DNA of 64,000 bases from Clarkia xantiana subsp. parviflora. Its lineage: Eukaryota > Streptophyta > Magnoliopsida > Myrtales > Onagraceae. A program made the position numbers and the translations under genes. Of the stretch, positions 11,504 through 22,084 are shown piece by piece; the first letter of the stretch is position 1, and each line of letters begins with the position of its first letter. Where the stretch lies: contig JAPTYO010000013.1 in the NCBI GenBank assembly GCA_036873135.1, forward strand, positions 22,813,901 to 22,877,900. Reading direction: 5' to 3'. The notes beneath the pieces were generated by a model that was not told the origin of the DNA, searched no databases, and saw only the letters and a list, made by a program, of their open reading frames with translations.

Positions 11504-12535
11504 CTGTTTCAGAAACCAAACAATTAATTAATTCACAAAATCAGTGATGCATAAACAAAGGTAGGGTTATATATAATAAAGAATCGAGGTTAATCAATTC
11601 CCTTTCAGCTTGGAGACAACAATAGTGATCACTCATTAAGGCTAGCGGTAGAAACAAGAAAAGTTATTACTTTAAGCAACATGGCAAGGGGAAGAAGACA
11701 AATTTAGGTACCGACGGAATAAGTTAATAAGTCAGTATGGTGCAGGTGCAATGAATGGAATTCTCTACCAAACACCACATGAAACATCACCAAATGATTG
11801 CTATTTACAATGATCAGTCACAATTGTTAGTTTCAAATCAACCAAACCTGATCATAATCCTATATACAGAGGACCTCCATGAACAAAAAATTCAAAGAAA
11901 AATTAACAAAGCTTTAATCAACTGGACTTCTGAGAAGAAAAGTACAAAAAGTGCAGCAGTTACTGGATTAGTTCAAACAGAATGAAGATAGGTGAGGAGT
12001 TACAGAAATTTAATATCGATCAATTTAGTTTCATGAATTTCAGCTTTAACAATCGATAAATCCAACAAAAAAACTGTATGATCCTAAATACATTTCATCA
12101 GCACAATCTAAAAGACCACAGTCGCAAACTGAGCTCGCTTCAGCAGACGATCGAGAAGCAAACAGCAGATCAAAGCAAACACAGACATACGAGCTGAAAC
12201 TAGTTCGTCAAATTCGCTAGCTCGTTTACTGGAAAATCCACCAAAAGGCGATCCATCGACAGATCTTGACCAGAAAGCGGTTGAATAATTCAAATTTCAA
12301 ACTAATAATTTCTCGACTATAGCATAGATCAGCTGGTTTCAGCAGCAAATTCAAAATTCAAATTACGAACAGCAACTCCAACGTACAAAGTCATAGATCG
12401 AGCTTCCGATAACCTATCACGATCAAAATGACAAAGACATGAGAAGAAGAACAGTTCAGCAGAAGTCTTATGCTTACCACAACGAAAATTAATCGGCTGA
12501 TAGAGTCGTTTTCTGTTCGGACAGAGGAGAGAAGC
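11504..12535 (-). other. 5' UTR exon and long leader intron of the ERD15-like gene
   Basis: A donor GTGGTAAGCA at 12480-12471 (intron starts 12477) and an acceptor CTGAAACAG ending at 11504 frame a 974-bp intron in the leader; the coding ATG lies nine bases inside the next exon. The upstream exon, about 12535-12478, is non-coding. The transcription start is estimated from the TATA box and is not seen directly. Short ORFs inside the intron (11755-11985 +, 12108-12293 -) look like chance. Confidence 0.7.
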
Positions 12536-12559
12536 TTAAGAGATAAGAGCAGAGGGGAC

Positions 12560-12567
12560 TATTTATA
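12560..12567 (-). promoter_or_regulatory. TATA box of the ERD15-like gene
   Basis: TATAAATA on the minus strand, about 85 bp upstream of the leader-intron donor. The sequence is a standard plant TATA box and its position fits a short non-coding first exon. TTGAC/TGAC cores lie upstream (about 12735-12765), but single cores carry little weight. Confidence 0.65.
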
Positions 12568-12849
12568 GAAGCCAACTTGGTCCGAAAGCTCCAAAGCAAA
12601 GGTTAGGAAGGATATCTCCGAAGCTATCCACTGATTATATGCGGGGCCTACAAAGTGCCAGTCAATTCCGGTTGCCGGTATAGATGAAGATAACACCGTA
12701 GGCGTAAAGCGTGTTCTGTTTGCGATTATGACGACTGCTGACTTGGCGGTAAAACCGAGTCAATGGTAGTAGACTCACGAATAGCTTGTAGTGGCAGTGT
12801 TATCAGAAACGGACCGGACCGTCGGTCTGATTGGATTCAAATCGAAATT

Positions 12850-13406
12850 GGTGCAATCAGCGGCTAGATTCGAGCAAATCTGGAGAATGTAAGTGAAATC
12901 GGATTGATAGTCAGTTTTTTGGTGAACCGATCGGTTTTGAGCAGACCGTCCGATTGGCCGGTTAGGTGGCCAGAATAGGAAAAAGAAAAAAAAAAAATTA
13001 GAATCAATTTAAATTCAAGATAAAACTCCGGGGAAGGAATGGAGGGAAAGGGAGAGGAAATGAGAGGAGAGGAAATAACCAATTTTAGTTGTTGCATTTT
13101 TTCCCCTTTTTGGTTCGTATCGTGATAGGCAATGGACTTGCATTTTCATGAATATGAAAAGTATTTGACTTGATGGTATGAATTCATGTGTATGTTCTGC
13201 TCTTGTGGAAACATGAAGCAGAATAGAAGAAGGAACAAATCGTGTGTGACCGGAGATACACATTTGTCCCGTGCGACCACCTCCTTTACTGTGTACCCTA
13301 AGGCAGGGAGGGGAGGGGAGTGGAGAGGGAGAGAGAACGGGGAAATGGGAGGGGATGGAGAGATGGGAGAGGAGAGAACAGGGAAATGGATAGTAATATT
13401 TTATAT
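12850..13406. other. Intergenic, purine-rich stretch
   Basis: No gene found. Bases 13025-13080 and 13300-13390 are strongly G/A-rich on the plus strand, with runs such as GGGAGGGGAGGGG near 13305 that could form a G-quadruplex. Between them is ordinary AT-rich sequence. Confidence 0.55.
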
Positions 13407-13413
13407 CTATAAT

Positions 13414-15121
13414 AGGGATTTAAATCAAATTGGTACCTGGGTTAACAACCCAAAACAAATTGATACCTCCACTAAACTTTGTTGTTTTTTGGTACTCAGT
13501 TATCCTGGGTCTTGCACCGTTAGAATTTTTGATTAAAACTAACAGCATCCAACTTTTTGGCGCATGAAAAGACCAAAATACATTTTTTGCATAATAGCAA
13601 CTCAAAACTTTGGAATCCAATATTTCACTCATTTCTTCATCTTTTTGGACGATTTTTTTTTTTTTGAAACCGCATAACTTTTTGAGATCTATGCAATCCA
13701 AATAACGTAAAGTTATTTTCCTTTTTTTTTTTTTTTTTTTTTTCAGTAAACATCGTTTTCCATGTTAATTCATTCTTTTTTGTAGCAAACTCCACCGCAT
13801 TCTAACACTTATCACCCTTGATCACCCACCTTTTTTACTAATTGGATTCCAATACTACAATCAAATTGTTGCTCTTGGATTTCAACACTTATGTTTAAGA
13901 ACCAAATTGATGTTATACATTTCATCCAAAAGAAAACAAAAAATGAAAGTCTGTCGAATTAATTGTTATGCAATCTATAACTTACTGAATTTTTTTCTTG
14001 ATGTCTCTAATAAACTATACCGGTGTGTCTCTAAATCAACAAACGACACTGCAAGAGAACATATGGATCTTAGATAGATAAAGATGTTTCATACTTGAAG
14101 TAGAACAATATGAAAAGTACTGTTAAGGGTATTGGAAGAACTTTTAGAATGGACACCAAGAATAAATAGTTTATTTTTTCATTTAATATACATGTGGAAA
14201 TTGCTACTCTCAGTATCATGAGGGATGACCATAATGTGAGAAAATAAGATGAACTGGCATTAACAGAACAACACAAAGATTTTTTTTACCATTATGTGGC
14301 TAGAGACAACCAGTAAATTTTCTTTCGAGTTATTGCCAGAAACTGCTTCCATTTGCAATTTTATGCTGAACCATGTCAAGCTTTTAAAATCGAAGACCTG
14401 CAGAACAGGTCATTTTTCAGCATGTCCACAAAATATATAAACAAAAAATTGTTAGCTTATCATGCTAAAATCCATATGTTCTCATGCAGTTACGTTTATT
14501 GATTTAGAGACACACTAGTATAGTTTATTGGAGATATCAAGAAAAATTCCAGTAAGTTATATATTACATAAGAATTAATTCGACAGACTTTCATTTTTTG
14601 TTTTCTATTGGATGAAAGATATAATATCAATTTGGTTCTTAAACAGAAGTGTTGCAATCCAAGAGCAACGGTTTGATTGTAGTATTGGAATCCAATTAGT
14701 AAAAAAAAGTGGGTGATCAAGGGTGATAAGTGTTAGAATGCGGTGAAGTTTGATACAAAAAAAATGAATTAACATGGAAAACGATGTTTATTGAAAAAAA
14801 AATGGGAAAATAACTTTACGCTATTTGGGTTGCATAGATCTCAAAAAGTTATGCGGTTTCAAAAAAAAATTCGTCCAAAAAGATGAAGAAATGAGTGAGA
14901 TATTGGGTTCCAAAGTTTTGAGTTGCTATTATGTAGTTATTATACAAAAAAGGTATTTTGCTCTTTTCATGTGCAAAAAATGGGATTCCATTAGTTTTAA
15001 CCAGAAATTTCTAACGGCGCAACACCCAGGATAACTCGGGTACCAAAAAGTAACAAAATTTAGTGGAGGTACCAATTCGTTTTGGGCTGTTAACCCATGT
15101 ACCAATTTGATTTAAATCCCT
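13414..15121. mobile_element. Long-arm inverted-repeat (foldback-type) element, 1708 bp
   Basis: The left arm, 13414 to about 14066, and right arm, about 14468-15121, are reverse complements over roughly 650 bp with scattered mismatches and different A/T-run lengths. Termini: AGGGATTTAAATC at the left, its complement at the right. The flanks are CTATAAT on both sides (13407-13413 and 15122-15128), a 7-bp target-site duplication. The roughly 400-bp centre has no ORF of note. The short ORFs in the arms (13420-13701 minus, 14825-15034 plus) are the same arm sequence read twice, not genes. The superfamily is not resolved: long arms suggest a Mutator-like or foldback element, but 7 bp is not the 9 bp usual for Mutator. 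Confidence 0.8.
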
Positions 15122-15128
15122 CTATAAT

Positions 15129-16377
15129 ATAATCCTGATGTGTTTAATAAGAGCTTGACAAGTAAGTTTTTTTTACTACACTTTCCTTTTCTTATGTATT
15201 GAAATGACTCAATTCAATTAGTCCATGTCAATTTCTTGGTGAGATACATATATATCACCGCACAACAGCCTCCATTACCACAATTTCGAGATGCCGTTCT
15301 TTGTGTGCCTAATGAAGAGAGGGAGAGCGAGCTCGCCTTGATAATAATGAGGAAGAAAACGAAGAGCCGAAGATAAGTGGAAGAGTCGGACTGTGCATCA
15401 GGAGACGCATGAGGGAAAAAAGCTTCAGAAGGCGCGTGAGGGAAAAGCTGACGTGCCTCAACTCACAGCTCCTGCATCGGTGGTAGAAATCTTCAAAACC
15501 CCCAGCTCCATATGGCTTCTGTTAACCTCTCTCAATCTAAATTTGTATATATATAGATACTACAGGTGTTTGAAAATTATATCTTTTAGTTAAAAAATAC
15601 CAACCACTTAGAAATATCGTTCAATAATTTTACGTCTCAATTATATTGTACATTTATATATATATAATAGATATTAATATCACACGGTAAAAATTACTGA
15701 AATAAATGCATATGCTAAGATAATAAATTTATAATTTTAATGAATATCAACTAATGTTTTGTAAAGTTAACAGAAAAAAGGAAAAAATCGAAATGATTAA
15801 TAATATGAATTATATTCATTATTTTAGACAAATAATATGAATTTTTTTGCCAAATCAGTTATATTTATCTTGTATCACTCCTAATAATGATACAAATAGA
15901 TCATAACTATATCTATTTATATATATATTCAAAATATTACAACACAAAATTGATTCTCATGAACTCCTAATATATTTAAAAAAAAAAACGCATGATATTA
16001 ACATCTTATATAAATAAAAAATGTTACATTTAATATATCGCAAAATATTAACAGGATATTCTTATGAATAGCCATTTATATCACTTAATTTAAGTTCATA
16101 GCTTATTAATTACTTGATCTAAAAAAATATAGTAAAACATCAAATAATTTTCATAAAATAACAGAGTGTCATCTAAAATTCCAAATATTTCAAAGCAGAT
16201 GCATAAAAAAATATAATTACTATACATAATTTCAATGATAAATTGTTCACTAAGTATTTTAAAAAAAGTAGATTATAATTTCTTCTCTTATGCACTTGAA
16301 AATGAAAGCCAAAAGTCATTATGACATTCATTTTGAAATTTTTATGTTATTATGAGTTGGAATTTGAAAGTCAAAAT
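15129..16377. other. AT-rich intergenic, no gene seen
   Basis: About 1.25 kb of very AT-rich sequence. A weak ORF (15393-15593 plus) has no recognisable features. Nothing else is supported. Confidence 0.6.
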
Positions 16378-16946
16378 TGATGGATATGTGTCCAACTCGG
16401 GTTCGTATTTATGTTTCGGGCCTCGTAAAACGTCAAAAATCACATTACGGTTTAGAAAACGTCTCCTAAGGGTCAAAACGGTCCAGAAGCGCGGTACGCG
16501 CATCCGGACCTCCGGATTGCACGGCAAACCGGACTTCGCCGAATTGCCCAAATTCGACGAGGTCCCGATTGCTCTATGGGTATTACGCGATTACCGTTAC
16601 GCGTAGGGAAGTCGAGTTCGCGCTCGTGCTAGTATTGGCCCTTTGTGCAGGAACGGGCCCCGTAGCTAAGGCGAGGAAGAGAAATAGGAGTTAGATGTGC
16701 CCAGACGCTAAGACTTGTGCTCAGACAGTCATTTCCTGAGACACAGACGCTTCCTGAGACGCAAACTTCCCCTGAGACACAGACATTTCCTGAGACACAG
16801 ACTTTTCCGAGACTCGGCGATAAAACCGAACACTCGTCATCGGCATAAGGCGAATACCTCTTCCAGGCGAAGGGTGTCAGCCCAAAGCCCGAACAACCCA
16901 TTTAGACAGACGCGTCCATACGACCCAGTTCAACCAGGACGCAACA
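16378..16946 (+). repeat. 5' LTR of element B (569 bp, promoter deleted)
   Basis: Starts TGATGGATATG and ends GGACGCAACA. Relative to the 3' LTR it lacks about 259 bp corresponding to 26352-26610; the join is after CGAGTTCGCGC at 16623. The lost part includes the TATA box. It also lacks about 70 bp of CCGGATTGC-type repeats present in the 3' copy. In the alignable part the two LTRs differ at roughly ten positions over about 245 bp, so the insertion is not recent. Confidence 0.9.
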
Positions 16947-16948
16947 TT

Positions 16949-16968
16949 TGGCGCCGTCTCCGGGATTC
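16949..16968 (+). other. Primer-binding site of element B
   Basis: TGGCGCCGTCTCCGGG starts two bases after the LTR end. It matches the tRNA-Asp-type site in its first nine bases and diverges afterwards. See element A for the decayed version. Confidence 0.7.
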
Positions 16969-16995
16969 GAACAAAAGCTACCATACCGCAAAGAC

Positions 16996-19900
16996 ATGAC
17001 GAGTGATCGCAACCCTCCCGAAGAGGTTAACGCGAGAAATGCAAGGAAAAGGCCTGGACGTTCTAAGAAGTCCCCGGCAAGCAAAAGAGCAGGAGGTCAG
17101 AAGCCAGCTGGAAGCCAGCCGGGACCTTCCCACATTCCGAGAGCTACTTCCGTAGCTTCATCCATGCCAACCGAGAATGTGCCTGACGCACAGCACAACC
17201 ACAAAGAACCAAGTGACGAGCATCGCTCACCCCCACCTAGTTTCGAGCCAGAGATGCATGATGATGATGAATTTCAGACTGAAACGATGCAAGGCGAACA
17301 ACAAAGAACGGGAGCAAACCCGATGCCTACCGTTACTCCAGCAATGATGGCTGCGCTGGAAGAATTACTCGCATTCCGCGAGTCACTGAAAAATCAAGGA
17401 TATGCGGCCCAACCACCTCCAACCGCCCAGGACCACGTTGCGCCAACAAGAGAAATGTCGCAAGACACTACCCGCCAAGGCGGTCCATTCCAGGGTAGAG
17501 ACCAACATACAAGATATGAAGCCACACGTTCATACACTCCTTCCCAAGGAGCCCGTCATTGGAGGAATGAAAGACAACCCCCATACCACCACTCACAGCA
17601 GCCAACGAAGGATGATCCCTTCCAGGCCACAAGCAGAGATCAATCTGACATCTACCATAACACTGGTCGGCGAAATCCTGCAACGGATTATGCTGCACCT
17701 ATGAAAGGATTTACTGCCGAGATGGTAGAAGAAATTGTTGAGAAGAAGATGAAAGAAGCAAAGATGAAGAGTATGCACGCACTTGAAGAAAGGGCGTCGC
17801 ATCCGTTCGCGGACCACCTTGTAAACAGTCGCGTCCCAGACGCACTGTACCGGATTGGAGGAGATCTCTATCGCGGAAAGGGAGATCCAGTGGAACACGT
17901 GCAGAAGCACGAGGCCTATCTGCTAGGTAGAACGAAGAACCCACACCACTTTGCAATGACGTTTTCACAAACTCTTGCCGGGACAGCAGCACACTGGTTC
18001 TTCTCGCTTCCATGCGGAAGCATCACCTCATGGGCGAACCTGAAGGCTAAATTCATTCAACGATACATGGGCGAACGCACATTGCTGAAAGGAACAAATG
18101 CTCTGGACGACGTCCAGCAGCAAAATGAAGAATCTCTCGCTGAGTATTACGTTCGCTTCAACCAGAATATCTCGGATATTCAGGGGAACCTGACGGAAGG
18201 AGAGATAGTTCGAGCATTCATCCAAAACCTCGGACGAAGAGGCTACGCCTTAGCAGAAAAGATGGCAAAGCGCCCAGCTGAAACTCTAGAAGAGTTAGCC
18301 GCAAGAGTTAAAGAGTACGTGGACCTAGAAAGGTTCAGGAGCCAGAACAAGGCGAAAGTCTCTGCTGCAAAGGCAAAAGAAAACCCAAAGCAGAATCAAG
18401 CAAAACCGCCCTCAAGCGTACAGTAAGGAAGAAATTGGCAACCTCAGCCGAAAAGGCCTTTTCAAGGAGATTTCCAGAAGCCAAGAGAAGTAAACCTCGC
18501 TGATTGCATTCCGTTGAATGCCCCGCTGTTCGTGATATTGAAGGAAATGAAGGATGTGAACATGTGGAAAGAGCTGAACAATTTCAGAAAAGGTCCGCTG
18601 GGGAAAGACAAAGACAAGTGGTGTGAAAACCACGAGGTCTTCGGCCACGAGACAGACAGCTCTGTCAGCCTACGCTTCCGCATTAACAACTTCGTCCTCA
18701 AGGGCGAATTGAAGCAATTCGTCGATCAAGCCGACAACCCCCCAAAGAAGACTCAAGCAGAGTCATCAAAGAAAGGAAGTAAAGGCAAAGAGAAAGTCAA
18801 CGACAACCCTCCGTCGGCCAAGCGAGGTGTTATCAACGTCATCCACAGAGGACCTGCCGCCGGAGGACAAGTGTCTAATGCTCGGGACATTTATGCATCC
18901 CAAGCAGCAACATTGCAGAGATATGGAAAGCGCAAGCAACCAGAGCAAGACAACGTGGTTATCCAATTTTCCAGGGAAGACTTAAAGCATATCGTTTACC
19001 CTCACGACGATGCTTTAGTCATAACCATGGACATCGACGGATATGACGTGAAGAGAATTCTCGTTGATGGCGGAAGCTCAGCTGACATTTTACATGTCAA
19101 AGTCCTGGAGCAACTGGGAAAGTCAGTTAAAGACTTGACTCCGGGAACTTTCTCGCTAGTCAGCTTTGCCGGGGCAGCCACATACCCCCTGGGAACGATC
19201 ACACTTCCTGTCATCCTAGGCCAAGGGTGGAAAGCATTGCACGTCAACGTCACTTTTGTCGTTGTGGAATCTGTTGGGGCCTATAACGGAATTTTAGGGC
19301 GAACAACGATCAACCCTTACGTGATCGTGCCCTCTACTGTCCATCAGAAGATGAAATTCCCTACTGACCACGGGATAGGGGAAGTGCTAGGCGACCAGAT
19401 ATCCGCAAGACGATGTTACGTCAACGCCCTAAGGGCAAAGCAGCATTTCCATGTGGCAATGGTGAATTCTTTCAAGAAGCAAAAAATTGTTGATGATGAA
19501 AGGCATGAGCAAGCTGTTATAGTTTGGAATCCACAAGAGTACGTTCAGTATTCATCATGGAACCAGATATGGCTCATCAAGCAAGGTGAAGACGAGCCAA
19601 TCATGAACTACTTCAACAGATTCGCTGCCAACGCCTCTTTGGCAAAAGCAACAAGAGAAGAAGTGATAAGCGTGTTCTTTGCAAACATGAACGCCAGATC
19701 CTTCCTTCTCTTCGGAAGAACTCATGGATGGCAAACAACCAGGACCATGGCAGATCTAAAAGACAAGCTCGAGACGGCAGACTTGTGTGAACAAGAACTG
19801 AGGTGGGTTACACCCCTTAGTTGGGACAAAGAAGTTCAAGCATAAACGAACAAACAGGAAGGCGCGAGCATCAATATGGACAACATCTTCACACCGCTAA

Positions 19901-20142
19901 ACACGTTTGTTGAAGACATTTACGTCAACCTGCTCGAAAACAAGCTCCCGAGTCCACTTGTTCCAAAGACTACTTTCTTGGGCAACAACGTTAAAGAATG
20001 GTGCAAATACCACAAAACCTGGGGGCACAACACAAACATGTGTCTACCACTGAGATGGGAGATAGAAGAATGCATCGCGCTGGGCGCGTTAAGGCGATTT
20101 GTTGCAACTAACTCTGCGACGTCATCGTCAAACCAACCATGA
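16996..20142 (+). pseudogene. Element B gag-protease-gag-like polyprotein, two stop codons
   Basis: One continuous frame of 1048 codons interrupted only by TAA at 18424-18426 and TAA at 19843-19845 (element A has sense codons at both places). The start is ATG 16996 (MTSDRNPP), shared with A; an upstream in-frame ATG at 16948 lies in the LTR/primer-site region and is not used. Domains by residue: low-complexity N-terminus 1-265; Retrotrans_gag-type about 267-430; PLN motif and degenerate zinc knuckle (CENH..GHET, last Cys replaced by Ser) about 510-560; protease with DGGSS at about 694; a second gag-like block ([11 protein letters not shown]) from about 868; a second PLN motif near 970; an intact C-x2-H-x4-H-x4-C at about 1003; then G-x-L-x-RFV. 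The protein is not expressible in one piece. Protease and gag roles are known for the superfamily; the second gag block is inferred from motif order. Confidence 0.87.
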
Positions 20143-22084
20143 AAGAGACGGGAGAAATAACTATCGTTCCGATTACTTTGCGCATTTCTATTCTAAGTGT
20201 TTTTAGAATCATCGCATCTAGTTTCTTTACATGTTTTAAGAAGGAATGGTCGATTGACGCCTTCTCGAAAAAACAATGTAAATACGCTCAAGTATCTAAT
20301 GAAGTCAATCTACATTTGTAGGTACATATCTATGTCTTGCATGCTATTTTGGATTGAACGCGAAGTAACAAAACTACGCACTTATTATCTACATCAACAA
20401 TCCAAGATATTATGCTATGTGCAAGCAAAAAATTTACTACGCGTTATGACAACGCTTATCATCAACAACAACTTACTCATATTGACGACTATATCAAACG
20501 GCGTCATCAAGAAATCAACAACTTGGAATTAAACCCAAGATATATTCAAATTCAGCATGCTGCAACAACATATTTGCAAGGACATAATTGCAACCTTTCT
20601 ACTTCAAAGCGTCATACCAACGACGTCTTGCTTCAAACGTCATATTATTGACGCTCTATCTACAAATGTCCTATTGATGACATACAAATGACATGCTGTG
20701 ACATCTCTTGTTAGAGGCAAGTCCTCATGTTCATCGCCATTCCCTGGATTCAGAACAGGACGGGCAAATACAATACGGGACTGATCACCCCATAAGTGGC
20801 GGAAGTTCTCTTGTTAGACAACGACCCCACGCTACAACAAGTGTGTATATCCTGTTTAAGGGTTCACTCTTTATGGCGAATGTCCTCTTGATAGATGACA
20901 ATCCCATACTATGAATTCCTGTTTAAGGGTTCACTCTTTATGGCGAATGTACTCTTGTTAGACGACAATCCCATACTATGAATTCCTACTTAAGGGTTCA
21001 CTCGTTATGGAGAATGTCCTCTTGTTAGACGACAATCCCATACTATGAATTCCTGCTTAAAGGTTCACTCTTTATGGCGAATGTCCTCTTGTTAGACGAC
21101 AATCCCACACTATGAATTCATGTTTAAGAGTTCACTCTTTATGGCGAATGTCCTCTTGTTAGATGACAATCTCATACTATGAATTCCTGTTTAAGGGTTC
21201 ACTCTATACGCCGAACGTCCTCTTGTTAGATGACAATCCCGTACTATGAATTCCTACTTAAGGGTTCACACTTTACGGCAAAAGTCCTCTTGTTAGATGA
21301 CAATTCCGTACTACAGATTTTCAAAGCGTGTTGCATGGTTCCTGGACGCAGAAATCATGCATCACAATACATATTTTCAAAACGTGTTACGTGGTCCCTG
21401 GACGCAGGAATCACGTATCACAAATATTTTTTCAAAAAACCAAAATGTTTTTACGTATGCTTCCCTAACGCGGGTTGATACACGCTGGCAGATGCGCACC
21501 CTGTTTACAAAACTCATAAAATTTACAAGTCGAGTCTTGTACAATGTCGCCTTAGAGTGGAACTAAGAGACGGTATAAACTAGTATCTTGCTTAGCCAAG
21601 ATAACACCTTTCAAATAGCAAAGGCCAGTGTCAAGTGCCTTTATGCCAAGTACCCGCGCCAAATACACTACTTGTTAAGAAAAGTCGCTATACGCGAAAT
21701 ACTTGACAGGTTACAACATATATAGCGGCAAGCTATTCAGGAAAGAAGGGCAACATGCGTAATGCATCATGCAAGCAATCTTGAGAACATCTCAAGTCAT
21801 CAATCAAGAAGTGGCTAACGGTCACGGCTATGGAGACTACATCTATGATTACTAGTCATCCACATTCAACAAAAACAGTAAGTGATAACGGTATGAAATA
21901 TTACTAACAAGTTATCATGCAAACTGCTATGCATAAAGCAGGTGCAAACGACATAGTTCAAAGCGAACAAGTCACAAGCAACAACCAAGGAACAACTCCA
22001 ACAAGGTTCCAAACATAGAAGCCGGGGGGCAAACAGACTCAGAAACGAGTTCAACATATCCAAAAGCAATAAACATTTCACAAA
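20143..22084. other. Element B non-coding region where pol is absent
   Basis: Lies between the polyprotein end and the 3' end of the opposite-strand ORF. It holds the 67-bp array (20850-21310). Short ORFs at 20197-20532 and 21230-21566 follow the repeat and are not conserved as protein in element A. No polymerase or integrase motif. Confidence 0.75.
20850..21310 (+). repeat. 67-bp tandem repeat, about seven copies (element B)
   Basis: The unit carries TTTAAGGGTTCACTC, TTATGGCGAATGTCCTC, TTGTTAGACGACAATCCC and ATACTATGAATTCCT. Copies begin near 20855, 20922, 20989, 21056, 21122, 21188 and 21254. Element A has about three copies of the same unit. Confidence 0.88.

Noticed and set aside
13420..15034. 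Two similar small ORFs in opposite orientation suggesting a duplicated gene
   Set aside because: They are the two arms of the inverted-repeat element read from each side.
16948..16995. Upstream in-frame ATG extending the element B gag by 16 codons
   Set aside because: It overlaps the LTR end and primer-binding site and is not matched in element A, where the frame starts at MTSDRNPP.
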